Source: Marinoscillum sp. 108
GTDB lineage: Bacteria; Bacteroidota; Bacteroidia; Cytophagales; Cyclobacteriaceae
NCBI RefSeq assembly: GCF_902506655.1
Contig: NZ_LR734808.1
Span: forward strand, 868,001 to 932,000
DNA length: 64,000 nucleotides
Direction: 5' to 3'
Shown here: positions 9,460 to 18,857 of the stretch, one piece after another
Position numbering within the stretch: position 1 is the first letter of the stretch
Layout of the letters: each line of letters opens with the position of its first letter
Translations under genes and position numbers: made by a program
The notes under the pieces: generated by a model
Seen by the model: only the letters and a program-made list of their open reading frames with translations
Told to the model about the DNA's origin: nothing
The model's database searches: none

Positions 9460-9494
9460 AAAAAAAAGCGCCACATTACTGCGGCGCTCTTTTG
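9460..9494 (-). terminator. Rho-independent terminator of ppc
   Basis: AGCGCC (9467-9472) pairs with GGCGCT (9483-9488) and is preceded by eight A residues, giving a U-run in minus-strand RNA just downstream of the ppc stop. Confidence 0.75.
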
Positions 9495-9514
9495 ATTCTT
9501 TGTGGTATGTTTGA

Positions 9515-12280
9515 TCAACCTGTGTTTCTCATGGCGGATGCTATACCATTGATGGTAAGCATCAGCTGAGTCTGAGTGATCTCAGCAGCCGGATCGTTAG
9601 CAGCCTTTTCCTTTCTCCACTTGGCCAGCAACTTCACCTGGCGCTTGTGCAAATACATCATGAGCGAAGCTCGGAGCTGATTGGAATAATAATGATTCTT
9701 CCTTCTTTTCTCAATGTCCTTACCGAGCAAATCCATGAGCATCTCTCTGGTGAGCGCCAGTTCTCCCAGGAAAAGGTTAAGAAATTTATCTCTGAGTTTG
9801 GTGTCGCTGACCAGTGAGGCATATTCGGTCATCACTTCTTCGTCAGTCGCAGCCAAACTGGTATCCACATTGGTGAGTACATACCTGATAAACGGATCAT
9901 AGACCAGGACCTTCTTGAACTCTTCATAAGACTTATTGTCCTTGTCTCTCAACTCACTCAGTGCAGTACCCAAACCATACCAGCTGGTCATATTGTAGCG
10001 CGACTGGCTCCATGAGAATACCCAGGGAATGGCCCGGAGGTCTTCCAACGAGTTGGCTCCCGTTCTCTTGGCTGGTCTTGACCCAATTTTACTTGTTTCA
10101 ATTGCGTCAATTGGCGTAGCTTCTCTGAAATATGGGATAAACCCATCTTCCCGCATCAGGTTTTCATAATGCGTTTTACTGTCGTCAGCCAGCTTTTGGA
10201 GTACATGCGCCAGTGGATGTGGCTTACGCTCTGTAAATTGACTAAGTATAGCCGTAGCTGCCGTACTGGCCATCAACAACTCAATATTATACTCTGCATT
10301 GACCTTGTTGGCATACTTCTGCGCGATGGTTTCCCCCTGCTCTGTGAGCCTCAGATCTCCTCCGATACTTGAGTGCGGCAGCGAGTTGATAAAATAGTGT
10401 GTAGGGCCAGCACCACGACTGATAGAGCCTCCTTTACCGTGGAAAAATCTAATTTTCACATCAAAGTTTTTCCCTGTTTCATACAATCTGGATTGTGCCT
10501 TATAGAGGTTCCACTGGCTGGCCATGATGCCCCCATCTTTATTACTATCACTATAGCCCACCATCACCTGCTGCACAGGTTTATCAAGTTCTTCCTTCTG
10601 TTTGAAGTGATTCAGGCTGCGCTGGGTGAATGGATGTTGCAAAAACCCCCTCATGATGTCAGGTCCATTTTCCAGGTCCTCAATGGTTTCCAAAAGCGGC
10701 ACCACCGGCAGCTCTGACACCAGGCCTTCCTTGGTTTGTCTGGTAAGACCAGCTTCTCTGGCCAGAAGATAAACCAACAGCAAATCAGAAACACTTCTGG
10801 TCATACTTACAATCAATGAGCCAATAGAGTCTGTTCCGTACTTGGAGATATGACTTTCCAATACCCGGTAGCAATTGACCACCGCCTCGGCATTGGGTCC
10901 CAGTTTGATTTTCTGGTGGGTAAAAGGTCTATTAGATTTCAATTCCTGATTGATGAATTCCATTCGTTCCTCTTCACTCCACTCAGGGTAATTGGTTTTT
11001 TCAAAACCTGCGGCTTCCAAAAGCTGCTGCATGGCTTTATCATGGAATGCACTATTTTGTCTTACATCCACTTTGGCCAGGTGAAACCCGAAGGTTTCTA
11101 CACTTCTGATCGCCGTGTGTATATCATCATAAGCGATTGATTTAGAGCCATATTCTACCATCGCCTTTTGAAGCAACTTCAAATCGTTCAAAAGTTCCTT
11201 GGATTCCACATAACATCCGGGATACTCCATGATCTCGGTGGCATGTCCACGTCGGGTGTCTACAGGTAGTTTGGTGATCAGTACATTCACAAATTGTCGG
11301 AATGCTTCACCTCTGTTTCTCGAGAACGCCTCATCCCCTCTTGGTCCAAGCTCAGACTGAATCTGAAGCATTCGCTTCTTTAAGTCAGCATTTACCTCAT
11401 CCATTTCAGCAGTGAAGCTGAGGTGTCTTACCAGGTCGGTAAGCTTTCTCCTGATCACTACAATCGCATTGAGCCTGAGCGACTTGAGTGTCTCTTCTGT
11501 TACCTGCTCTGTGACCAAGGGGTGACCATCCCGGTCTCCTCCTACCCAGTCTCCAAATGAAAGTTTTGGCCATGCATTGAGTTCATAGATGGTTTGGGCT
11601 TTAAACCCTTGATCTTCCCACGCCTGAATCATCCTCCGATCCATCACAGGGATTACCTCAGGGAACACATTGATGAGGTAGTGCATGATGTTTCGAAGCT
11701 CTGATTGTACATCCGGCTTCTCCAGGAAAATCTCCCCGGTTTTCCATAACCTGTAAAGTGTCTGCTTGATGTTATGTCGAATGTTGGCAATTTCCTTCTT
11801 GGTGTACATGGAGTTCTCCCTGTTCACCATCAGTAGATACAATTCCCGATGGTGCTCCAGCACCGTAGCTCTTTTGGCCTCTGTTGGGTGTGCCGTAAGT
11901 ACAGGCTCTACCCTGATGTCCTTAAGACGTATGGCAATGTCTCTTTCGTCGATATTATGAGCTTTTAGCTTCTGCAGATTGTTGGCCCACAGACCATTCA
12001 CGGAGGCCAAATCCTGGTCCTCGAGGCTTCTTCTATGCTGCACTGCGCCATTAATTTCCACCATGTTCACCAGCTGAAAAACAAGTGAGTATAGCTGTAT
12101 GTGCTTCTCTGTGAGTTCCTGAGAAGCCAGCTCCGGGATGTCATTAATCCATGGGATTTGAGAAGCCATTGTTTCTTCTCCATTTTCTAACAAAATCTCT
12201 TTTAGGGCATTCAGTAGGTACTCTAAGTCCTCATATGGTTTACCCAAAGTCTCCTTCAATAGCTTCAGTGTAGCTCTCAT
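9515..12280 (-). CDS. ppc: Phosphoenolpyruvate carboxylase
   Basis: Cytosolic anaplerotic enzyme converting PEP and bicarbonate to oxaloacetate. 921 residues from the ATG at 12280; an in-frame ATG at 12307 adds nine residues that do not belong to the family, so the shorter start is preferred. Family landmarks: VLTAHPTEAKR with the catalytic histidine near residue 131, VGGDRDGHP, the GYSDSNKDGG block with the catalytic lysine, FFHGKGGSISRGAGP with the mobile-loop arginine, GSRPAKR, and the invariant C-terminus MRNTG. Length is normal. It stands alone, with its own terminator; citrate synthase, which uses its product, lies about 1 kb away on the other strand. Confidence 0.97.
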   Translation of the reverse strand: MRATLKLLKETLGKPYEDLEYLLNALKEILLENGEETMASQIPWINDIPELASQELTEKHIQLYSLVFQLVNMVEINGAVQHRRSLEDQDLASVNGLWANNLQKLKAHNIDERDIAIRLKDIRVEPVLTAHPTEAKRATVLEHHRELYLLMVNRENSMYTKKEIANIRHNIKQTLYRLWKTGEIFLEKPDVQSELRNIMHYLINVFPEVIPVMDRRMIQAWEDQGFKAQTIYELNAWPKLSFGDWVGGDRDGHPLVTEQVTEETLKSLRLNAIVVIRRKLTDLVRHLSFTAEMDEVNADLKKRMLQIQSELGPRGDEAFSRNRGEAFRQFVNVLITKLPVDTRRGHATEIMEYPGCYVESKELLNDLKLLQKAMVEYGSKSIAYDDIHTAIRSVETFGFHLAKVDVRQNSAFHDKAMQQLLEAAGFEKTNYPEWSEEERMEFINQELKSNRPFTHQKIKLGPNAEAVVNCYRVLESHISKYGTDSIGSLIVSMTRSVSDLLLVYLLAREAGLTRQTKEGLVSELPVVPLLETIEDLENGPDIMRGFLQHPFTQRSLNHFKQKEELDKPVQQVMVGYSDSNKDGGIMASQWNLYKAQSRLYETGKNFDVKIRFFHGKGGSISRGAGPTHYFINSLPHSSIGGDLRLTEQGETIAQKYANKVNAEYNIELLMASTAATAILSQFTERKPHPLAHVLQKLADDSKTHYENLMREDGFIPYFREATPIDAIETSKIGSRPAKRTGANSLEDLRAIPWVFSWSQSRYNMTSWYGLGTALSELRDKDNKSYEEFKKVLVYDPFIRYVLTNVDTSLAATDEEVMTEYASLVSDTKLRDKFLNLFLGELALTREMLMDLLGKDIEKRRKNHYYSNQLRASLMMYLHKRQVKLLAKWRKEKAANDPAAEITQTQLMLTINGIASAMRNTG

Positions 12281-12438
12281 TGTTATTTTATTTATGAAAT
12301 GATGCAAATTACATGATATTTTGCAATGAAAATTAAAATAATTTGAAAAATCAATAATTTTACTTTAGATCTTGGTATTCACCAATAGATAAGCTTCCCC
12401 GTATTAACTTTACGTTTCATTTATACCAAAACCACAAA

Positions 12439-13263
12439 ATGGATAATCGTAAATACCTACCCCTTATTATAATCACAGCAATCGTTCTTATTGTTTTACT
12501 GACCATCTCCAATAGCATAATATACAAAGTAAAATCTGGAGAAAGAGCAGTCATTTTCAACACATTGACAGGTGAACTTGACAAATCAAATGTTATCGGT
12601 CCAGGCTTTCACGGAAAGGTGCCCTGGAGTGATGCTTACATCTATGATGTGACTGAAAACCAAATAGAAGAAACCATGGATGTTCTGGATAAGAACGGTT
12701 TGAACATCAATGTTGACATCACCGTGAGATTTCACCCGGTATACGACAGCATAGGAGAGATTTATGAGACTTTTAGATTGGATTATATACGTAGACTGGT
12801 CATCCCTGAAGTACGCTCTACTGTAAGACAGGTGATGGGTAGATACACTGCCGAAGAAATTTACTCCACCAAAAGACCGGAGGTAGAGGGTTCTATAAAA
12901 ACTGAGACAGATGCCATTCTGGGTGCGCCTGGCAATAACATCGAAATGAGGGCATTGCTCATCAGGTCTATCAAGCTTCCGGAGCAAATCAGATTAGCCA
13001 TCGAAAATAAACTAACTCAGGAACAGGAAGCTCTCGCCTATCAGTTTAGGTTGGATAAAGAAAAAAGTGAAGCTGAGCGAAAGCGAATTGCTGCTGAAGG
13101 AGAGGCGGTTGCCAACAAGATTATCAATAGTAGTTTGACGGATGAACTATTGAAAATGAGAGGCATTGAGGCCACCATTGATATTTCTACATCTCCCAAC
13201 TCAAAAGTTATCGTGATTGGTAGTGGAAAAGAAGGTCTTCCATTAATTTTAGGCGGGAATTAA
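12439..13263 (+). CDS. Prohibitin-family SPFH membrane protein
   Basis: 274 residues. One N-terminal membrane helix (about 6-28) is followed by a prohibitin-type SPFH/band 7 domain: VKSGERAVIF, GPGFHGKVPW, DVTENQIEETMDVLDKNG, VDITVRFHP, then VRSTVRQVMGRYTAEEIYSTKR. A charged coiled-coil helix (about 200-245, AYQFRLDKEKSEAERKRIAAEGEA) and a hydrophobic tail end the protein. Members form large rings on the membrane and often scaffold or restrain the FtsH protease. No partner gene is adjacent. A near-match to the -7 element (TAACTTTA) lies about 30 bases upstream. Confidence 0.88.
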   Translation: MDNRKYLPLIIITAIVLIVLLTISNSIIYKVKSGERAVIFNTLTGELDKSNVIGPGFHGKVPWSDAYIYDVTENQIEETMDVLDKNGLNINVDITVRFHPVYDSIGEIYETFRLDYIRRLVIPEVRSTVRQVMGRYTAEEIYSTKRPEVEGSIKTETDAILGAPGNNIEMRALLIRSIKLPEQIRLAIENKLTQEQEALAYQFRLDKEKSEAERKRIAAEGEAVANKIINSSLTDELLKMRGIEATIDISTSPNSKVIVIGSGKEGLPLILGGN

Positions 13264-13354
13264 TTTTCGCCAAACAGAAAGTGCCTCCAGGGGTTAAATG
13301 AGGATAAATAATTATTTTAGAGTAAATTCTAGCAATTAATAAACACGCAAGCAG

Positions 13355-14644
13355 ATGTCGAATACAGCCGAAATCAAAGTAGATGGTAAAAGTTATGAGC
13401 TGCCTCTTATTGAAGGAACCGAGAAGGAAAAAGCAATTGATATTAGTCAACTAAGAGGACAGTCAGGTGTCATTACCATTGACCCGGGTTTCAAAAACAC
13501 CGGATCCACGAAAAGTGCTATTACTTTCCTGGATGGTGAGAAAGGAATCCTGAGGTATCGTGGATACCCCATCGAGCAGCTGGCGGAGAAATCTACTTTC
13601 CTTGAGGTAGCGTATTTATTGATCTATGGCAACCTGCCTGAAGCTTCTCAGTTTGAGGCCTTTAAATCTCAAATCACCAACCATACACTGGTGCATGAGG
13701 ACATTAAGAAACTATTGGATGGCTTCCCTTCTACGGCTCACCCGATGGGAGTGCTCTCCTCTCTGGTAACTTCTCTGACTGCTTTTTATCCTCAAAGCCT
13801 TGATCCGAACAGATCAGGTGATGATGTGAACTTGAGCATCATCAGAATCATCGCCAAGATGCCGACTTTCGCTGCATGGTCTTACAAAAATCAAATGGGT
13901 CATCCGGTGGTTTATCCGGATAACAGACTTGACTATTGTGCCAACTTCATGAAGATGATGTTTGGCTTACCTACTGAAGAATACAGCGTAGATCCTGTGG
14001 TGGTAAAAGCTTTGGATAAATTACTGATTCTACATGCGGATCATGAGCAAAACTGCTCTGCTTCTACTGTTCGTATTGTGGGAAGCTCTCAGGCCAGCCT
14101 TTATGCTTCGCTTTCAGCGGGTATCAATGCACTCTGGGGTCCACTTCATGGTGGTGCTAACACTGCAGTAATTGAAATGCTGGAAGCCATCAAGGCAGAT
14201 GGCGGAGATACTAAGAAATGGATGGCTAAGGCCAAAGATAAAGACGATCCTTTCCGTCTGATGGGATTTGGTCACAGGGTATATAAAAACTTTGATCCTC
14301 GTGCCAAAATCATCAAGAAGGCGGCTGATGATGTGTTGGAGAAATTGGGTGTTAATGATCCGGTATTGGATATCGCCAAAGGTCTGGAAAGAGAAGCCCT
14401 GGAAGATCAGTACTTCGTGGATAGAAAGCTGTACCCTAACGTTGACTTCTACTCTGGTATCATCTACAGAGCGCTGGGAATACCAGCAGAGATGTTCACC
14501 GTGATGTTCGCCCTGGGACGTCTCCCTGGTTGGATTGCACAGTGGAAGGAAATGCGGGAAAACAAAGAACCTATCGGAAGACCAAGACAAGTATATGTCG
14601 GGGAAAACGAAAGAGATTATATGCCGGTAACCAAACGGTCATAA
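13355..14644 (+). CDS. gltA: Citrate synthase
   Basis: 429 residues, the length of type II bacterial citrate synthases. It condenses oxaloacetate with acetyl-CoA to open the TCA cycle. Visible signatures: an N-terminal beta-rich domain (LPLIEGTEKEKAIDI, GFKNTGSTKSAITFLDG), ILHADHEQNCSAST, GPLHGGAN with the catalytic histidine, and MGFGHRVYKNFDPRA. The type II enzyme is often NADH-sensitive, which cannot be judged here. A strong terminator follows immediately. Confidence 0.97.
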   Translation: MSNTAEIKVDGKSYELPLIEGTEKEKAIDISQLRGQSGVITIDPGFKNTGSTKSAITFLDGEKGILRYRGYPIEQLAEKSTFLEVAYLLIYGNLPEASQFEAFKSQITNHTLVHEDIKKLLDGFPSTAHPMGVLSSLVTSLTAFYPQSLDPNRSGDDVNLSIIRIIAKMPTFAAWSYKNQMGHPVVYPDNRLDYCANFMKMMFGLPTEEYSVDPVVVKALDKLLILHADHEQNCSASTVRIVGSSQASLYASLSAGINALWGPLHGGANTAVIEMLEAIKADGGDTKKWMAKAKDKDDPFRLMGFGHRVYKNFDPRAKIIKKAADDVLEKLGVNDPVLDIAKGLEREALEDQYFVDRKLYPNVDFYSGIIYRALGIPAEMFTVMFALGRLPGWIAQWKEMRENKEPIGRPRQVYVGENERDYMPVTKRS

Positions 14645-14646
14645 AG

Positions 14647-14685
14647 GCAAAAGCCCTTCAGGAATATCCTGAAGGGCTTTTTTAT
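14647..14685 (+). terminator. Rho-independent terminator of gltA
   Basis: Perfect 15-base stem (14649-14663 with 14667-14681), three-base loop ATA, GC-rich centre and a run of T. The A-run on the other arm may let it also serve the convergent gene at 14708-15229. Confidence 0.92.
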
Positions 14686-14707
14686 TTGGGGATTTTAACT
14701 TTCTCTT

Positions 14708-15229
14708 TTAATATTTCCGATTGAGTATCTCACTCAGAATGACCGCTTTCTTAGCTGAATCAGCATCCTGCAGCATGGATTTAATGTCAGCACCCAAAGA
14801 TTGTTGGTCACCCTCATCCTGCTGACGTTGCATTTTAGATTTAAAATGCTCATCACGTTTAAACTCCAGATCAGAACCTTCTGCCAATCGGATGGATTCC
14901 TCATAGACGCGCCTACTCTCCTCATCGGCAAATCGGCGTGTGCGGCCTTCTTCAAACTCCTTTGGTTTTTGCTGAGCCACCCACTCCCGCTCCTTGACCA
15001 ACTGCCGAGCCTCTACAGGCTGAGGTGCTTCAGGTTCCGGCTCTTGTTTGCCCTCTGTAAACTCCTTCAGGAGATCCTCAAAAGAAACAGGCCTGGTGCG
15101 TCGTTCAGGGTGTTCCGATTCCTCTTCAGCACTTTGAGTGGGTTCGGGGGCGTTCTTCTTTTTCATCATTCGGGTGATGAAATATATCGCAGCAAATGCC
15201 AGATAAAGCCAGAATTGAATATCATCCAT
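14708..15229 (-). CDS. Membrane-anchored charged protein of unknown function
   Basis: 173 residues from ATG 15229; a longer frame from 15274 would cross the probable smc promoter and lacks support. A single N-terminal membrane helix (DIQFWLYLAFAAIYFITRMM) is followed by a long charged, Pro/Glu-rich cytoplasmic region and a C-terminal helix with SLGADIKSMLQD and KKAVILSEILNRKY. The last segment, a helix with AVILSEIL, is typical of a small Bacteroidota-specific family often found next to smc, but I cannot name a function. Transcribed divergently from smc with a gap of 70 bases. Confidence 0.75.
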   Translation of the reverse strand: MDDIQFWLYLAFAAIYFITRMMKKKNAPEPTQSAEEESEHPERRTRPVSFEDLLKEFTEGKQEPEPEAPQPVEARQLVKEREWVAQQKPKEFEEGRTRRFADEESRRVYEESIRLAEGSDLEFKRDEHFKSKMQRQQDEGDQQSLGADIKSMLQDADSAKKAVILSEILNRKY

Positions 15230-15256
15230 ATACGTCGTAAAATATAAAATTAATTC

Positions 15257-15264
15257 TAAATTTG
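15257..15264 (+). promoter_or_regulatory. -7 promoter element of smc
   Basis: TAAATTTG matches the Bacteroidota -7 consensus TAnnTTTG exactly, 35 bases before the smc ATG. No clear -33 box was seen. Confidence 0.5.
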
Positions 15265-15299
15265 TTAGCTTCATTCGAGCTTAACATCACAAGCACTTC

Positions 15300-18200
15300 A
15301 TGCAATTAACACGTTTAGAAATAAAGGGATTCAAGAGTTTTGCTGATAAAGTTACCATTAATTTTGATGAGGGCATTACAGGCATCGTAGGACCCAATGG
15401 ATGTGGCAAGTCGAATGTGGTGGATTCGATCAGATGGGTGCTTGGCGAGCAGAAAACACGTGTCCTTCGGTCTGACAAAATGGAGAATGTGATCTTCAAC
15501 GGCACCAAAGCGAGGAAAGCTACCCAGCTGGCAGAAGTTTCGCTCACCTTCAATAACACCAAAAACCTGATCCCCACCGAGTACTCCAACGTCACGATCA
15601 CAAGACGCTACTTCCGCTCGGGAGAAAGTGAATACCTGCTCAACAACGTGCCTTGCCGGTTAAAGGACATTACCAACCTCTTTCTGGACACAGGGATCGC
15701 CTCTAACACCTATGCCATCATTGAGCTAAAAATGGTAGACGACCTCCTGAATGATAAAGACAATTCCAGAAGGAGTCTTTTTGAAGAGGCGGCTGGCATT
15801 TCCAAGTTTAAGATCAGGAAAAAGGAAACCATGCGTAAGCTTCAGGACACTGATGCCGACCTGGATCGTGTAGAAGATTTGCTTTTCGAAATCGATAAGA
15901 ACCTCAAATCACTGGAAAAGCAGGCTCGCCAGGCTAAGAAGTACTATGAAATAAAAGAGGAATATAAGCAGTACAGCATCGCCCTTGCGAAGAAATCTAT
16001 CGGAGATCAGAATGCGGTATTTGAAAGTATAGAAAAGCGAATCACTCAAGAGTCCGACCGGAAGAACTCACTGAACACCCAGCTACTGGAGAAAGAGGCC
16101 AACTTAGAGAAAACCAAGGCCGAATTGATTGGGAAAGAAAAGCTTCTGTCCTCCAGGCAGAAGACGCTCAATGAACACGTGGGTAAAATCAGAAATTATG
16201 AGAGTGAGAAGAAAATCAAGAATGAGCGGCAGCGGTATCTTCAGGATAAGATAGAAAAACTACAAGAGCAGCTCTCGCAGGATAAGCTAAGCAATGAACG
16301 GGCAGCGTTCTCCCTCAAAAGTTTGGATAAAGAAAGTGATCAGGCGCGTCAGATCCTTTCTGACATAGGCAATAAACTAGAGCAGCTCCAGGCCGACTAT
16401 GATGCACAAAAAGCCAAAACTCAGGAAGCTCAGGAAATCCTGAATGAGTACAATCAACAATACAACACCAAGCGCGAGCAGGTTTATCAGGTAGGAAAAG
16501 ACCTGGAAATCAAGGAAGTGCAGATAAAGTCACTACAAAGTGAACTCAACCGGTCCCGGGAAGATTCTTCCATCCAAAGTGAAAGTTTGAAGGACTTTGA
16601 TCAGAAGTTGGCTGAAATCCAGAAAGAGAAAGTAGCTAAAACGGAGGAGTTTCAGGCTTTGAAAGCCAAGGAAACAGCCCTGAAAGACAAGATAGAATCC
16701 AATCAGCAGCGGATCGATCTGATACGTGAGGAACTCACACAGGTCAACCGGAAGCTGGACTCGAGACAAAACGAATATAATCTTACCAAGTCCCTGGTAG
16801 ATAGCCTGGAGGGATTTCCGGAAGCCATCAAGTTTCTCAAAAAGAGCAACCAATGGAAAAACGCACCTCTCCTTTCGGATGTCATTGCCTGTCCTGAAGA
16901 ATACAGGATCAGTATCGAAAATTTCCTGGAGCCATATATGAACTACTATGTGGTGGAGACCCGGGAAGATGCACTCAAAGCTGTCAACCTGCTGAGCGAC
17001 TCATCCAGAGGAAGGGCTCATTTTTTCGTGTTGGATCAGCTGGAGAAATACCACGCCAACTCGGCACACATTTTTGCCAATACCCGCCCTGCAACGGAGG
17101 TGGTGGAGTATGATGAGAAGTACCGCAAATTAATCGCTCATCTGCTGGACAATGTATACATCTATGAAAATGAAGCTCCATCAACAGAAGATGATGATGT
17201 CGTTTTTGTAGACAAGAGTGGAAAGATCACCAAAAGGAAGTTTTCCATGTCCGGAGGCTCCGTCGGACTCTTCGAAGGAAAGCGAATTGGAAGGGCTAAA
17301 AATCTGGAGAAATTAGCCGCAGAAATCAAAATCCTGACTAAGAAACAGGAACAGGCCAAATCTAACCTCAATGAAAATCTCAATGAGCTGGAGCAACTAA
17401 AAAAATCGACTCAGACAAGCCTATTGGAGGAACTTCAGGTGGAAATCAACCGAATCAATGAAACCTTTGTGTCTATCCAGACCAAGCAAGAGCAGTACAG
17501 CAATTTGCTGAACTCCAATGAGACCAAGCGGGAAGATATAGAAGAGCGCATAGAGACCCTTGGCAGTGAAATAGACGCCCTCAGGCCGGAGTTTGACCAG
17601 TCCGCGGGCATTCTCTCGGAGCTGGAAATGCAGGTGGTCAATAAGCGTGAGGAGCTCAACGAATTGAATGAACTGCTGGCTCAGAAGTCTTCTGCTTACA
17701 ATGAGGAGAATGTTCTCTATCACCGCCAGCAAAATAAGGTGAATAGTATCACTCAGGAGATTAGTCACAAAGATGAAACCTTCGTCAGTAGTTCGGCCAG
17801 AATAGAGCAAAACACTGAGGAGCTACAAAAAGCTACCCAGGATCTGAATGAACTGGTGAAAAAATCCGAAGAGAGCGATGACGACCTGGTGGCCATGTAC
17901 GAAGAAAAGGAGTCCATTGAGATGGGAGTCAATGAAGCTGAAAAAGACTACTATGCTGTGCGCAATGCCATAGATGAGGCTGAGAAAAATGTACGTGAAA
18001 TTCAGCGCATGCGCGAATCTGCGGATCAGGTACTGATGGAGTGGCAGAATAAGCTCAATGAAACCAAGATCCAGCTGAACTCAATCAAAGATCGCCTCTC
18101 GGTGGAATTCAACCTGGACATGAAGCAGGTGGAACTCTTTGATAATGAGGAGCTGCTCAATCAGCCACTGGAAGATCTCAGAGACCGGGTGGATAAAATG

Positions 18201-18824
18201 AAGAACCGTTTGGAAAACATGGGGCCCATCAACCCGATGGCCATGGAGGCCTATGAAGAGATCAAAACCCGTCATGACTTTATTTCCGAACAAAAAGAAG
18301 ACCTGATCAAAGCCAAAGAATCACTGCTCACCACCATTGGTGAAATTGATGAGGTGGCCCGGGTCACCTTTCTGGATGCTTTCAATAAGATCAGAGACAA
18401 TTTCATCAAGGTCTTCCGTACCCTTTTCACGGAAGAGGATGATTGCGAACTTAAACTGACAGATCCGGATAATCCTCTGGAATCTTCCATTGAGATCATG
18501 GCCAAGCCGAAAGGCAAACGTCCTCTCACCATCAATCAGCTCTCAGGAGGTGAGAAAACACTTACAGCCACCTCACTCCTTTTTGCCATTTATCTGCTGA
18601 AGCCTGCACCCTTCTGTATTTTCGATGAGGTGGATGCGCCATTGGATGATGCCAACATTGATAAATTCAACCAAATTATTCGCGAGTTCTCAAAAGATTC
18701 GCAGTTCATTATTGTCACCCACAACAAGCGAACCATGGCCAGCACCGATGTGATCTACGGAATCACCATGATAGAGCAAGGTGTATCCAGAGTAGTGCCA
18801 GTGGATTTGAGGGAGTTGGCATAA
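15300..18824 (+). CDS. smc: Chromosome segregation ATPase Smc
   Basis: 1174 residues, usual for bacterial Smc. N-terminal ATPase half with Walker A GPNGCGKSN at 31-39 and FKSFADK; coiled coil about 170-500; hinge about 510-640 (LEGFPEAIKFL, PEEYRISIENFLEP, SSRGRAHFFVLD); returning coiled coil about 680-1000; C-terminal ATPase half with the signature LSGGEKTLTA near 1080 and Walker B FCIFDEVDAPLDDAN. Forms the condensin ring with ScpA and ScpB, neither of which is in this window, and organises and separates chromosomes. The start at 15300 gives the family-typical MQLTRLEIKGFKSF. Confidence 0.97.
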   Translation: MQLTRLEIKGFKSFADKVTINFDEGITGIVGPNGCGKSNVVDSIRWVLGEQKTRVLRSDKMENVIFNGTKARKATQLAEVSLTFNNTKNLIPTEYSNVTITRRYFRSGESEYLLNNVPCRLKDITNLFLDTGIASNTYAIIELKMVDDLLNDKDNSRRSLFEEAAGISKFKIRKKETMRKLQDTDADLDRVEDLLFEIDKNLKSLEKQARQAKKYYEIKEEYKQYSIALAKKSIGDQNAVFESIEKRITQESDRKNSLNTQLLEKEANLEKTKAELIGKEKLLSSRQKTLNEHVGKIRNYESEKKIKNERQRYLQDKIEKLQEQLSQDKLSNERAAFSLKSLDKESDQARQILSDIGNKLEQLQADYDAQKAKTQEAQEILNEYNQQYNTKREQVYQVGKDLEIKEVQIKSLQSELNRSREDSSIQSESLKDFDQKLAEIQKEKVAKTEEFQALKAKETALKDKIESNQQRIDLIREELTQVNRKLDSRQNEYNLTKSLVDSLEGFPEAIKFLKKSNQWKNAPLLSDVIACPEEYRISIENFLEPYMNYYVVETREDALKAVNLLSDSSRGRAHFFVLDQLEKYHANSAHIFANTRPATEVVEYDEKYRKLIAHLLDNVYIYENEAPSTEDDDVVFVDKSGKITKRKFSMSGGSVGLFEGKRIGRAKNLEKLAAEIKILTKKQEQAKSNLNENLNELEQLKKSTQTSLLEELQVEINRINETFVSIQTKQEQYSNLLNSNETKREDIEERIETLGSEIDALRPEFDQSAGILSELEMQVVNKREELNELNELLAQKSSAYNEENVLYHRQQNKVNSITQEISHKDETFVSSSARIEQNTEELQKATQDLNELVKKSEESDDDLVAMYEEKESIEMGVNEAEKDYYAVRNAIDEAEKNVREIQRMRESADQVLMEWQNKLNETKIQLNSIKDRLSVEFNLDMKQVELFDNEELLNQPLEDLRDRVDKMKNRLENMGPINPMAMEAYEEIKTRHDFISEQKEDLIKAKESLLTTIGEIDEVARVTFLDAFNKIRDNFIKVFRTLFTEEDDCELKLTDPDNPLESSIEIMAKPKGKRPLTINQLSGGEKTLTATSLLFAIYLLKPAPFCIFDEVDAPLDDANIDKFNQIIREFSKDSQFIIVTHNKRTMASTDVIYGITMIEQGVSRVVPVDLRELA

Positions 18825-18845
18825 AGCGCTTTATAGCCAACAGGT

Positions 18846-18853
18846 TATCTTTG
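18846..18853 (+). promoter_or_regulatory. -7 promoter element very close to the start of the next gene
   Basis: TATCTTTG, an exact TAnnTTTG match, ends only four bases before the ATG at 18858. Transcription starting about six bases downstream would produce a leaderless or nearly leaderless mRNA, unless translation starts further in. Confidence 0.4.
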
Positions 18854-18857
18854 ATGC